A stretch of DNA of 23,635 bases from Roseburia sp. (GTDB lineage Bacteria > Bacillota > Clostridia > Lachnospirales > Lachnospiraceae): contig DMYD01000046.1 of NCBI GenBank assembly GCA_003483745.1, positions 1 to 23,635 of the forward strand, in the 5' to 3' direction. Shown piece after piece: positions 16,750-23,635 of the stretch. The notes under the pieces were generated by a model, which did no database searches, had not been told where the DNA came from, and was given only the letters and a program-made list of their open reading frames with translations. Made by a program: the position numbers and the translations under genes. Numbering within the stretch: position 1 is the stretch's first letter; every line of letters begins with the position of its first letter.

Positions 16750-16778
16750 TCCCTTTAATACTAGATAATATTAAGGGA
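16750..16778. promoter_or_regulatory. Upstream inverted repeat near fic
   Basis: TCCCTT...AAGGGA (arms 16750-16755 and 16773-16778), with an AT-rich middle and partly extended symmetry. It shares the CCCTTA/TAAGGG core with the repeat at 16802-16832, so two copies of one operator type are likely. Confidence 0.45.
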
Positions 16779-16794
16779 TTTTTCTCTTAATGCA

Positions 16795-16823
16795 TTGTCT
16801 TTTCCCTTATTTTGAACTATATT
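16795..16823 (+). promoter_or_regulatory. Promoter of the fic relic
   Basis: TTGTCT (16795-16800) and TATATT (16818-16823) with an ideal 17-base spacer, 27 bases before the start codon at 16851, which has AGGTGAGGGA in front. The promoter still looks functional although the gene is dead. Confidence 0.55.
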
Positions 16824-16832
16824 ATAAGGGAA
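16802..16832. promoter_or_regulatory. Inverted repeat over the fic promoter
   Basis: TTCCCTTAT (16802-16810) and ATAAGGGAA (16824-16832) are perfect 9-bp arms. They flank and overlap the -10 element and the spacer, a position suited to repression. Confidence 0.55.
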
Positions 16833-16850
16833 TCAAAATGAGGTGAGGGA

Positions 16851-17315
16851 ATGAGAAACTTTAATTATTCTGAAATTAAAAATCAAAAGTGAGATTCTGA
16901 TATTCTTAGATTAATTGCTGCTATCTATAAAGAAGCCGGAAAACAAGAGATGTACCTTAAGCAAAAACCACAGGAATTGGAGAAACTTGTAGAAATAGCA
17001 AAGATACAAAGCACCGAGGCATCTAATGCCATTGAAGGTATTATCACTACAAACACCCGTATCAAACAACTCGTAGAAGAAAAAACTATACCAAAAAATC
17101 GTGATGAACAAGAAATTGCCGGCTATCGCGATGTGCTTAATATTATTCACGAAAATTTTGATGCTATTCCTATTTCCCAAAACTACATCTTGCAACTTCA
17201 CAAGATTTTATATAGCCATATGAATAATCCTATGGGCGGCAGAACAAAAAGTGTACAAAATTATATAAGTACAACTTATCCGGATGGACATGTAGAAACA
17301 TTATTTACTCCTCTT
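16851..17315 (+). pseudogene. Fic-family AMP transferase remnant
   Basis: The original start is ATG 16851, which has a good ribosome binding site. Codon 14 is TGA (16890-16892), where a Trp fits the surrounding KNQK-DSDILRLI. Reading on gives EMYLKQKPQELEKLVEIAKI, then ASNAIEGIITTNTRIKQL with the S/T-x-x-x-E-G-N-like inhibitory-helix pattern, then DVLNIIHENF and LQLHKILYSH, all characteristic of Fic proteins. After LFTPL (about 17313) the similarity stops; the catalytic HPFxxGNGR part and the usual C-terminal winged helix are absent. The break coincides with the recombinase fragment on the other strand. The protein could not transfer AMP. Confidence 0.85.
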
Positions 17316-17725
17316 TCATTACGGGTTCCTGTTTTCTTCTCTGTACGCCTGCGTCCATATGCTATCTTCCCCATATATACCGGGTTATCAATTATCTTCT
17401 TGATAAAGCTGGCCGAGAACCCCGGTATTGTTCCATTCTGACGCAGCTTCTTTGTATATCCATGATTGTTCAGATAATTTGCCACACCATTGATTCCATC
17501 ATTGGTATGAATATACCTGTCAAAAATCATTTGAATAATTTCCACTTCATCCTCCGCAATAACAAGTTCCCCATTTTCCAGCCTATATCCATACGGTGCA
17601 AATCCGCCATTCCATTTACCTTCTCTCGCCTTCTGCTCACGCCCTGCCATTGTCTGCACTCTGATATTTTCCCGCTCCATCTCTGCTACGGCAGCAATGA
17701 TAGATATACAAAACTTACCATACCA
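17315..17725 (-). pseudogene. Large serine recombinase fragment
   Basis: On the minus strand this is an internal slice of a large serine recombinase (site-specific integrase). It begins around YGKFCISIIAAVAEMEREN, continues with AGREQKAREGKWNGGFAPYG (start of the Recombinase domain, PF07508 type) and ends with NPVYMGKIAYGRRRTEKKTG. The catalytic serine resolvase domain upstream and the zinc-ribbon and coiled-coil DNA-binding parts downstream are missing, so it is inactive. After GTRNE the frame enters antisense fic sequence. It is the clearest sign that a mobile element was once here. The first in-frame ATG, at 17680, is not a real start. Confidence 0.85.
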
Positions 17726-18394
17726 GAAAGACTGAAAGATTTGAGAGTCGCAGAAAAAAGAATGTCATTGCAGGAATTGTCTGGTCCTATGTCTGATGCT
17801 ACCGGCATCCCAAGTTCCACACTCGGCAACTAAGAGAAAGATGAAAATGTAGATATGTCACTTGGCAATCTACTGACGCTTGCAGACTTTTATCAAGTAA
17901 GCACCGATTATCTTCTTTGCCGAACCGAACTACGTGAACATACAAATAAGTCAGTATTCGATCTGCATCTCAATGATGATGCAGTTCAAATACTGACTGA
18001 TGAAAAATATAATCCACGGTTATTATCAGAATTACTCTCTCATGAAAACTTCCACAAATTCATGACTGACCTGGAAATCTATATTGATGGTTTTAATGAT
18101 AAAGGCATTCAGATAGCAAATGCTTTTCTTGATGTGATGAGATGTAAACTGAACGAACTCGGTGCCGACTCCACCGATGCTTTTACTTCTCCAACTCAGA
18201 TTGCTACAGAGGATACTCCCGAAGCCTCTAATGATGCTTATATTAACGGACTACTCCTTTTGTTCTGCAAAAATTTGGAAATGAAAATTACCCAGCTTTC
18301 TGTCGAAGAAAAACAGACCTTAAAAGAAATATTTTCATGTTCCAAGCCGGCAAAGGAACATAGGAAACTGAGAAGACGAAATCCGAAGTTATAA
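17714..18394 (+). pseudogene. XRE-type regulator of a mobile element, with internal stop
   Basis: The frame opens with LTIPERLKDLRVAEKRMSLQ and continues through GIPSSTLGN to a TAA at 17831-17833, where a Tyr is expected (STLGN-Y-E). It then resumes with EKDENVDMSLGNLLTLADFY and VSTDYLLCRTEL, which closes the HTH domain, and runs on into a 160-residue charged helical tail. The ATG at 17855 opens the largest uninterrupted part, but it lacks half the HTH. Proteins of this type usually lie next to recombinases and mobilisation genes of integrative elements. The 5' end overlaps the recombinase fragment, so the start codon has been lost by rearrangement. A hairpin follows at 18416-18453. Confidence 0.75.
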
Positions 18395-18415
18395 GATTCA
18401 AATTATCCATTTTCA

Positions 18416-18453
18416 AAACAAGCCACTGAGCATTATCCCTATGTGGCTTGTTT
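18416..18453. terminator. Hairpin between the regulator relic and the sugar operon
   Basis: AAACAAGCCAC (18416-18426) and GTGGCTTGTTT (18443-18453) form a perfect 11-bp stem with a 16-base loop. The T-runs on both sides are short (TTT, and TTTT on the minus strand), so it could act weakly in both directions, including after the phosphorylase gene. Confidence 0.6.
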
Positions 18454-18514
18454 CATCTATGATTATTTCCATTATAAAGTTTAGGTTTCATGTACAATCG
18501 ACAGCCCAACTTAA

Positions 18515-19993
18515 CTATCTGCTTTCTACTATTGTATATGTTCCTGATTCAAAATTTACATTTAATGTTGCAAATGCACTATTATATTCCCATCGGATTT
18601 GCAGAGAGCTCTCCCCTCCGGAGATTGCTACCTCTGCGCCTTCCGAAAATGCCTTATGGGTATTTCGCATGCGGATTAACGCAAGCTGTTTTTGAACCAC
18701 ATCTTTTTTCAACCCTTCCGTGATCTGATCAGTGGAAAGATTTGTCCGGTTGATTTCCTTATGTCCGGATTCTCCCGCGCGCTGCACCGCTTCATGGTCA
18801 TTTTTTCCGGCAAACAAATCCAGATACCAGACCTGAGGTTTGCCCGGCATAAACATCTGTATGGCACGCGCCAAAAGCATTTTTTCATCCGATTCTCCCA
18901 ATGCACTGTAATATGTAGCGTTTACCTGATAATACAGATTCTTTTGTCCATGTAAATTTTTGACCATGCCTCCACGGGATACGATCCGGTCAATCAATGA
19001 CTGGATCTCCTCTTCCGGAAGCAGCCCCTTTAAATCCAGAAGCGGGATGCCATCGTGACAGCCGAGCATGTTGACCGTGGAGATCTTCTTTGCCACGATC
19101 TCCTTCGCCCATGCCGCAAGGTACGTTCCGCGCCGGTTCTCAATCGCATCAATAACCAGTCCCGGCAGGAAAAAGTCATAGGTTGCATAGCCTTTTTCTG
19201 CAAGTGTCTCATATATTTTTTCATCATACGCTGCGTGGATCTCCGGCAAAAGCGTAAGTCCCAAAGGTTCTGCCAACGTATGGATCTTCTGTAAAAGTTC
19301 CCACGTCTCCGGATCATTGAGAAAGTTTTTCTTTCCCGGTGCTTTCGGCGCATAGGCAAAAGCATCCAGCCGCACGATTGCTGCACCGTAAGAGGCTATT
19401 TTTTCCAGTGTTTCACGATAAAACTCCCACACTTTTGGTGACTGGATGTTTACATCCATCTGCCCGAGATACTGTCTGCCATGCACCTCCTGATAAAAGG
19501 TATTCCAGTACGGCACTTTTTTTCCATCCGGAAATTCCACCATCAGGATCGGCAGCCCGGGTTTGCGGAAAAACATCTGCTTCAGGCAGCTTTCATCCGG
19601 CTGGATATAGCCTTCCTCCGTCATGGTTCCATGCCCTTCCCAGAAATGGTTCCAGTCGATGAAAAAATTGCGGTACGCAGAATCCTCCCCTTTTTCCACA
19701 AGATCCCGAAACTGCGGGGACTGTGCGGAAGCATGGTTTAAAATAAAATCCAGTTTCAGGTCGATTCCCATATCCTTTAACTGTTCAAGGTCTTTCCGGT
19801 TGGCAAGCTGCTCATTCAGGTCATAATCGATCACGGAAAATCCCCGGTCGAGATCGGAATGGTACAGGCTCGGCAGAATGTAAAAAGAAGAAAATACATC
19901 CTGCAAAGCCTCCGTTTTCAGCAATGTTACGATATCCCCAAGATTTCCTCCAAGACTGTCTGGATATGCATTGAGCATCGGTTTATGGTTCAT
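18515..19993 (-). CDS. GH13_18 sucrose or sucrose-6-phosphate phosphorylase
   Basis: A 492-residue cytosolic enzyme of glycoside hydrolase family 13, subfamily 18. The N-terminus AYPDSLGGNLGDI and the catalytic blocks are clear: nucleophile Asp210 in VRLDAFAYA, acid/base Glu251 in LLPEIH, and Asp314 in GCHDG. It would use phosphate to split sucrose, or sucrose phosphate, into glucose-1-phosphate and fructose (or its phosphate). Because the preceding gene encodes a sucrose kinase, a sucrose-6-phosphate phosphorylase is the attractive reading; as I recall such an enzyme is described in Ruminococcus gnavus. Plain sucrose phosphorylase (GtfA) and glucosylglycerate phosphorylase remain possible. 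ATG at 19993 has GGAAGAG upstream and overlaps the upstream gene by 11 bases. Confidence 0.88.
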   Translation of the reverse strand: MNHKPMLNAYPDSLGGNLGDIVTLLKTEALQDVFSSFYILPSLYHSDLDRGFSVIDYDLNEQLANRKDLEQLKDMGIDLKLDFILNHASAQSPQFRDLVEKGEDSAYRNFFIDWNHFWEGHGTMTEEGYIQPDESCLKQMFFRKPGLPILMVEFPDGKKVPYWNTFYQEVHGRQYLGQMDVNIQSPKVWEFYRETLEKIASYGAAIVRLDAFAYAPKAPGKKNFLNDPETWELLQKIHTLAEPLGLTLLPEIHAAYDEKIYETLAEKGYATYDFFLPGLVIDAIENRRGTYLAAWAKEIVAKKISTVNMLGCHDGIPLLDLKGLLPEEEIQSLIDRIVSRGGMVKNLHGQKNLYYQVNATYYSALGESDEKMLLARAIQMFMPGKPQVWYLDLFAGKNDHEAVQRAGESGHKEINRTNLSTDQITEGLKKDVVQKQLALIRMRNTHKAFSEGAEVAISGGESSLQIRWEYNSAFATLNVNFESGTYTIVESR

Positions 19994-22790
19994 AAACTCT
20001 TCCGTCCTTTCCCACGATCAATCCTGCATTTTTGCGCTGCACTTCGAGTTTTTCCTGTTCCAGTTCCACCACACGGCAGATAAACGGGCTTGCGGCATTC
20101 TCGTCGCGGTTTCTGCGGATGCGCCGCTCCTTTGTCTCCTCCGGGGAACTTTCCAGAAAGACGGATAGATCCACACCATGTAAATCGTCACTGCCTCCGT
20201 GCGTCCACTCCAGAAGCAATACAGATATTCCTGAAAAATCGGTTTCTTCTGATGAAATCTCACCATCTTCCCGTCCCAAATGCCGCAATGTGATCGTATC
20301 TTTTCCCTCATGAAATGCCGCAAGCACTTCATTGATCCGGTCGAAGTCAATCTCTTTCTTTGTCCCGAGATATCCACGCAGTCCGTCTTCCCCGGCTTCT
20401 TTATACACACGCAGCCGTTCTTCGTCGTTGCGTTTTGGAATCCGGTGTGGATAATCATCGCCCGAGAGCAGATAACATCCGGTTCCGTCATTTAAAAAGT
20501 ACTGCTGCAATGCCGTTGCAAGTGTTGTTTTTCCGGAACCGGAGCCACCGTAAATGCTGATGACCACCCGTTTTTCGGCATTCCCGTCACACCATTTCTG
20601 CACTTTTTCATATAATCTTCCCGCCTCTTTCAGTTCTGTAAAAGCAAACTGATATGCCTCATATTCCCCGGTAAACGACGGAAGCGGAATTCCCGCATGC
20701 ATCAGTGCCGCACCGGTATACTGTCTGCCGCTCTGTTCTTCCAGATACACGGCATCCGGTTTTAACCCACGCAGGCGGACATAAACGGCTGCCTGATTTG
20801 CCTCTGCCCTAAGACGCACTGCGCTGACTAATGCATGATCCTGTTCCTCTGATACCGTCATCCATGCCGCAATTTCATCCATAAACGGATCGGACAGCCG
20901 CCAGTAGGTTCCCTCGTTAATGAGTGTTTCATACTTCTTGTATGTTTTAATCTGCTCCCGGATCTGCTGTTTTTCCTCATCGGATAAAAGCGCTGGGTTT
21001 AATTCGTAACCGAAGGTTCCTGCCATCGCTGTCACCCCGCGGGTGTGGAAACTTGTCACCCGTCCGGTCTGGTGGTTCGGCACCGCCGAAACGTGCGCCC
21101 CCATTGCGGAAACCGGATAGAAAAACGAAGTTCCGTACTGGATCCTTGTGCGGTTGATTGCATCGGTATTGTCACTACACCAGATCTGCGGGGAATAATA
21201 AAGCATTCCTGCGTCAAATCTGCCGCCGCCACCGCTGCATCCCTCAAGCAGAAGATCCGGATACCGGCTGCACAGGCGCTCCATAAAATCATAGACACCA
21301 AGCACGTAATCATAGGACAGATTTCCGGCATAGACATCTGCCATACTGCGGTTCATATCCCACTTGACATAATCAATTTTTCCCTGATCCAGCACGGCAC
21401 AAATCTGATCAAATACACAGTCGCGCACTTCTTTTCTGGAAAAATCAAGCAGTAACTGGTTTCTCGAGCGCACCGGCTTTTTCCCCGGAATCTGAATTGC
21501 CCAGTCCGGATGTGCCCGGTAAAGGTCGCTGTCTTCATTGACCATCTCCGGCTCAATCCAAATGCCAAATTTCACCCCCTGATTATGCACACGGGTAATA
21601 AGCTCTGCCAGGCTTCCCCCCAGTTTCTTTTCATTGACCTGCCAGTCCCCAAGGGAAGAATTATCATCGTTTCTTTTCCCAAACCAGCCGTCATCCATCA
21701 CTACCATATCAATTCCAAGGGAAGCGGCTTCTTTTGCCAGATTCACGATCGTATCTCCCGTAAAATCAAAATAGGCTGCCTCCCAGCTGTTGATCAGTAC
21801 CGGGCGCTGCATATGGACATATTTGCTGCGGCACACATGGTTGCGGATGCAGTTATGATACTGCTGCGACAGTGCTGACAATCCATCTGCCGAATAAGAC
21901 AAAATGACTTCCGGTACCGTAAAGGTTTCTCCTTCCGCAAGCGGATAGGAAAACAGTTCTTCATTTAATCCAAGAAGCAGGCGCGTCTGGTTGAACTGAT
22001 CTTTTTCTGCCTCACAGGAGAAATTTCCGCTGTATACAAACAGCATTCCATAGCAGCTGCCTGCGGTCTCTGTTGTTCCTTTTTCTGCCAAAATCACTGC
22101 CGGATTATACTGATGGCTTGACGTTCCCCTGCGGCTGCCAAACGCAATGGTTCCATGCCCCAGCGGCGTACGCTCCAGATTGCGCTCCATGGCATGCTTT
22201 CCATAAAACCGCAGGACATCAAAATCTCCATGTACAAAATCCAGACAGGCTGCCGCTGCCTTTTCGATCGTAATCTGCCCGGTTCCCGTATTTTTAATCC
22301 GGACGCTCCTTGTAATGACATCGTTTTCTTCCAAAACACCATACAGCAGATGAACTTCAACCTGTGCGTTTTCGTCTGCAAGGACAATTTCCAGTGTCTG
22401 TGCTTCCTCTTTGTCTGCCCAGACAGCCGGAAGTCCCTGTAACTGGTATTTGCCGCTTCGGATCTCATAACTTTTAAAAAGCAGATCTGCGCTTTCCACC
22501 CCTTTTTCATTTTTGATATTCAGTGCAATATTGCGGTAATCCCCAGTTCCAATGGAAGGATACTCCTGTGGCAGCGCATCCAGCGAATATGTGCGGTCCA
22601 TGCCCGCTGCATAAGGATTTCCGGAAAATCCACGGTCTGCATAGGTTAAAACATAATCCATGGGGCTGTTTGTTTTATCTCCATAGTACAGATGTAGCAG
22701 ATATCCCAGTGGATCGACCTGCATCTGATAAGTTGTATGCACCGTATGCAGGTTAAATATTTTTTTATTTGGATTGTATATAATTGCCAT
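19983..22790 (-). CDS. agaSK: Bifunctional alpha-galactosidase/sucrose kinase (AgaSK)
   Basis: A 935-residue fusion protein without signal peptide, so cytosolic. Residues about 1-720 are a GH36 alpha-galactosidase: VVMDDGWFG (364-372), FGIWIEPEMV (408-417), nucleophile Asp478 in VKWDMNRS and acid/base Asp540 in CSDNTDA. Residues about 740-935 are a P-loop kinase of the uridine-kinase-like class, with GGSGSGKTT at 748-756 and LSGDDYPHR following. As I recall, the Ruminococcus gnavus AgaSK of the same length hydrolyses raffinose or melibiose and phosphorylates the sucrose released. ATG at 22790 is chosen over the frame's upstream Met because GAGGTGA lies before it. The gene lies between a sugar ABC permease and the phosphorylase. 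Confidence 0.93.
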   Translation of the reverse strand: MAIIYNPNKKIFNLHTVHTTYQMQVDPLGYLLHLYYGDKTNSPMDYVLTYADRGFSGNPYAAGMDRTYSLDALPQEYPSIGTGDYRNIALNIKNEKGVESADLLFKSYEIRSGKYQLQGLPAVWADKEEAQTLEIVLADENAQVEVHLLYGVLEENDVITRSVRIKNTGTGQITIEKAAAACLDFVHGDFDVLRFYGKHAMERNLERTPLGHGTIAFGSRRGTSSHQYNPAVILAEKGTTETAGSCYGMLFVYSGNFSCEAEKDQFNQTRLLLGLNEELFSYPLAEGETFTVPEVILSYSADGLSALSQQYHNCIRNHVCRSKYVHMQRPVLINSWEAAYFDFTGDTIVNLAKEAASLGIDMVVMDDGWFGKRNDDNSSLGDWQVNEKKLGGSLAELITRVHNQGVKFGIWIEPEMVNEDSDLYRAHPDWAIQIPGKKPVRSRNQLLLDFSRKEVRDCVFDQICAVLDQGKIDYVKWDMNRSMADVYAGNLSYDYVLGVYDFMERLCSRYPDLLLEGCSGGGGRFDAGMLYYSPQIWCSDNTDAINRTRIQYGTSFFYPVSAMGAHVSAVPNHQTGRVTSFHTRGVTAMAGTFGYELNPALLSDEEKQQIREQIKTYKKYETLINEGTYWRLSDPFMDEIAAWMTVSEEQDHALVSAVRLRAEANQAAVYVRLRGLKPDAVYLEEQSGRQYTGAALMHAGIPLPSFTGEYEAYQFAFTELKEAGRLYEKVQKWCDGNAEKRVVISIYGGSGSGKTTLATALQQYFLNDGTGCYLLSGDDYPHRIPKRNDEERLRVYKEAGEDGLRGYLGTKKEIDFDRINEVLAAFHEGKDTITLRHLGREDGEISSEETDFSGISVLLLEWTHGGSDDLHGVDLSVFLESSPEETKERRIRRNRDENAASPFICRVVELEQEKLEVQRKNAGLIVGKDGRVYEP

Positions 22791-22811
22791 AGAAATCACC
22801 TCGTTTTATTT

Positions 22812-23635
22812 TTATCCTTTGACTGCACCGTTTGCCACACCGTTTAAAATCTGTTTCTGACAAATCACATAGAAAATAAGGATTGGAATCAGTGCCAGAA
22901 TATAGGAAGCAAATGCCAGATTGTAATTGGTTCCAAACTGTGTCTGGAAATTAAGCTGTGCAAGCGGCAGCGTATTCTGTCCGGTTCCAGACATGATCAC
23001 AAGCGGTGTCATAACATCATTCCACGTTCCAAGAGCTGTCAGGATTGCAACTGTTGCATGCATTGGCATCATCATTGGAAAGACCACTTTCCAGTAAGTA
23101 GTCCATGTGCTTGCTCCGTCAATATCTGCCGCCTCTTCCAGCGCTATCGGAATATTTTTTAAGTACCCACTGTAAAGAAGGACGTTCATTGGCATATAAA
23201 ATACCAGATACAACAGAATGACACCCGCGCGGTTTCCAAGTCCCATATGCGCCGTCTGCTTTACCAGAGGCATCATTAAGATGGAAAACGGAACAAACAT
23301 TCCGCTGACAATATACAGATAGATAAATCGGAAACTTTTTCTTCTTGCCATGCCGCGTCCGATCACGTAGCCTGCAATTGAGTGGATCAGGATTGCCAGT
23401 ACGATCGTTGCCAGTGTGATCAGTAAACTGTTTCCAAGAGAGTGCCAGAAATCGGTCACTTCCATTGCCTGACGGAAATTTTCAAAACTCCACTGTTTCG
23501 GGAAAGAAAGTGCACCCGCCACATCGTTTGTCATCTCACTCGGTTTCTTAAACGCAATGATCACTGCCATATACAGCGGGAAAAATACCGTAATCGTCCC
23601 CAAAATCAGAACAATCGTAAGTACCCAGTTTGTTT
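22812..23635 (-). CDS. Sugar ABC transporter permease, MalG type (partial)
   Basis: The 5' end lies outside the window; the frame is open to the right edge (TNWVLTIVLILGTI), so only the start is missing. The product is a CUT1-family inner membrane permease with about six transmembrane helices. It shows the EAA loop (EEAADIDGASTWTTYWKVVFP) that contacts the ATPase, and the typical C-terminus (ILIFYVICQKQILNGVANGA, GAVKG). The next gene begins 21 bases later. Paired with AgaSK, it probably imports raffinose-family oligosaccharides or melibiose; the binding protein and the first permease would be just upstream, outside the window. Substrate is inferred from the neighbours. Confidence 0.93.
   Translation of the reverse strand, partial: TNWVLTIVLILGTITVFFPLYMAVIIAFKKPSEMTNDVAGALSFPKQWSFENFRQAMEVTDFWHSLGNSLLITLATIVLAILIHSIAGYVIGRGMARRKSFRFIYLYIVSGMFVPFSILMMPLVKQTAHMGLGNRAGVILLYLVFYMPMNVLLYSGYLKNIPIALEEAADIDGASTWTTYWKVVFPMMMPMHATVAILTALGTWNDVMTPLVIMSGTGQNTLPLAQLNFQTQFGTNYNLAFASYILALIPILIFYVICQKQILNGVANGAVKG

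Noticed and set aside
16911..17201. Minus-strand 96-codon frame
   Set aside because: It lies antisense to well-conserved Fic sequence and has no recognisable content.
17276..17680. Functional short recombinase
   Set aside because: The catalytic serine domain is missing and the last residues are antisense fic sequence.
20018..22510. Many open frames in and opposite to the agaSK gene
   Set aside because: The GH36 and kinase motifs fix the real frame; the others have no motifs and overlap it fully.

Overview
The window looks like chromosome of a gut Lachnospiraceae (Roseburia, Agathobacter, Blautia or Ruminococcus gnavus type). The reasons are the low to moderate GC, GGAGG-type ribosome binding sites, a 935-residue alpha-galactosidase/sucrose-kinase fusion of the AgaSK type, WYL and XRE regulators, and a small mosaic of decayed mobile-element genes. 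This placement is inference from protein character, not from a marker gene.

Left part (1-2510, minus strand): remains of an accessory locus. A 350-base stretch without a convincing gene is followed by a small Cys-rich protein, a DUF697-like GTPase broken by an internal deletion and frameshift, and a broken gene for a C-terminally membrane-anchored protein.

Accessory operon (2543-6786, minus strand): four overlapping or closely spaced genes, very AT-rich, all open and with plausible ribosome binding sites. I cannot assign any of them to a named family. A divergent XRE repressor-like gene (6974-7309) shares their promoter region, and a WYL-domain regulator follows. This is the best candidate for an undescribed system (defence or other accessory function), but no catalytic domain is recognised and the function is unknown.

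Middle part (8475-15022): ordinary chromosome. It holds a membrane protein with an unlisted 37-residue zinc-ribbon ORF directly downstream and a clear terminator; a SulP-STAS anion transporter divergent from metY (O-acetylhomoserine sulfhydrylase); a terminator shared by the converging metY and gamma-carbonic-anhydrase-like genes; and a cytidylate-kinase-like protein.

Gene graveyard (15075-18453): a tetR gene lacking its DNA-binding region and carrying an in-frame stop, an ABC exporter lacking Walker A and running in frame into tetR, a frameshifted lipoprotein-like gene, a fic gene with a nonsense codon and no catalytic motif, a serine-recombinase fragment, and an XRE-type regulator with an internal stop. 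The promoter of fic is still well formed and carries inverted repeats.

Right part (18515-23635, minus strand): a raffinose-family sugar operon. A CUT1 ABC permease (cut by the window edge) is followed by AgaSK and a GH13_18 sucrose or sucrose-phosphate phosphorylase, overlapping by 11 bases. Together they would import alpha-galactosides, remove galactose, phosphorylate the sucrose released and split it phosphorolytically.
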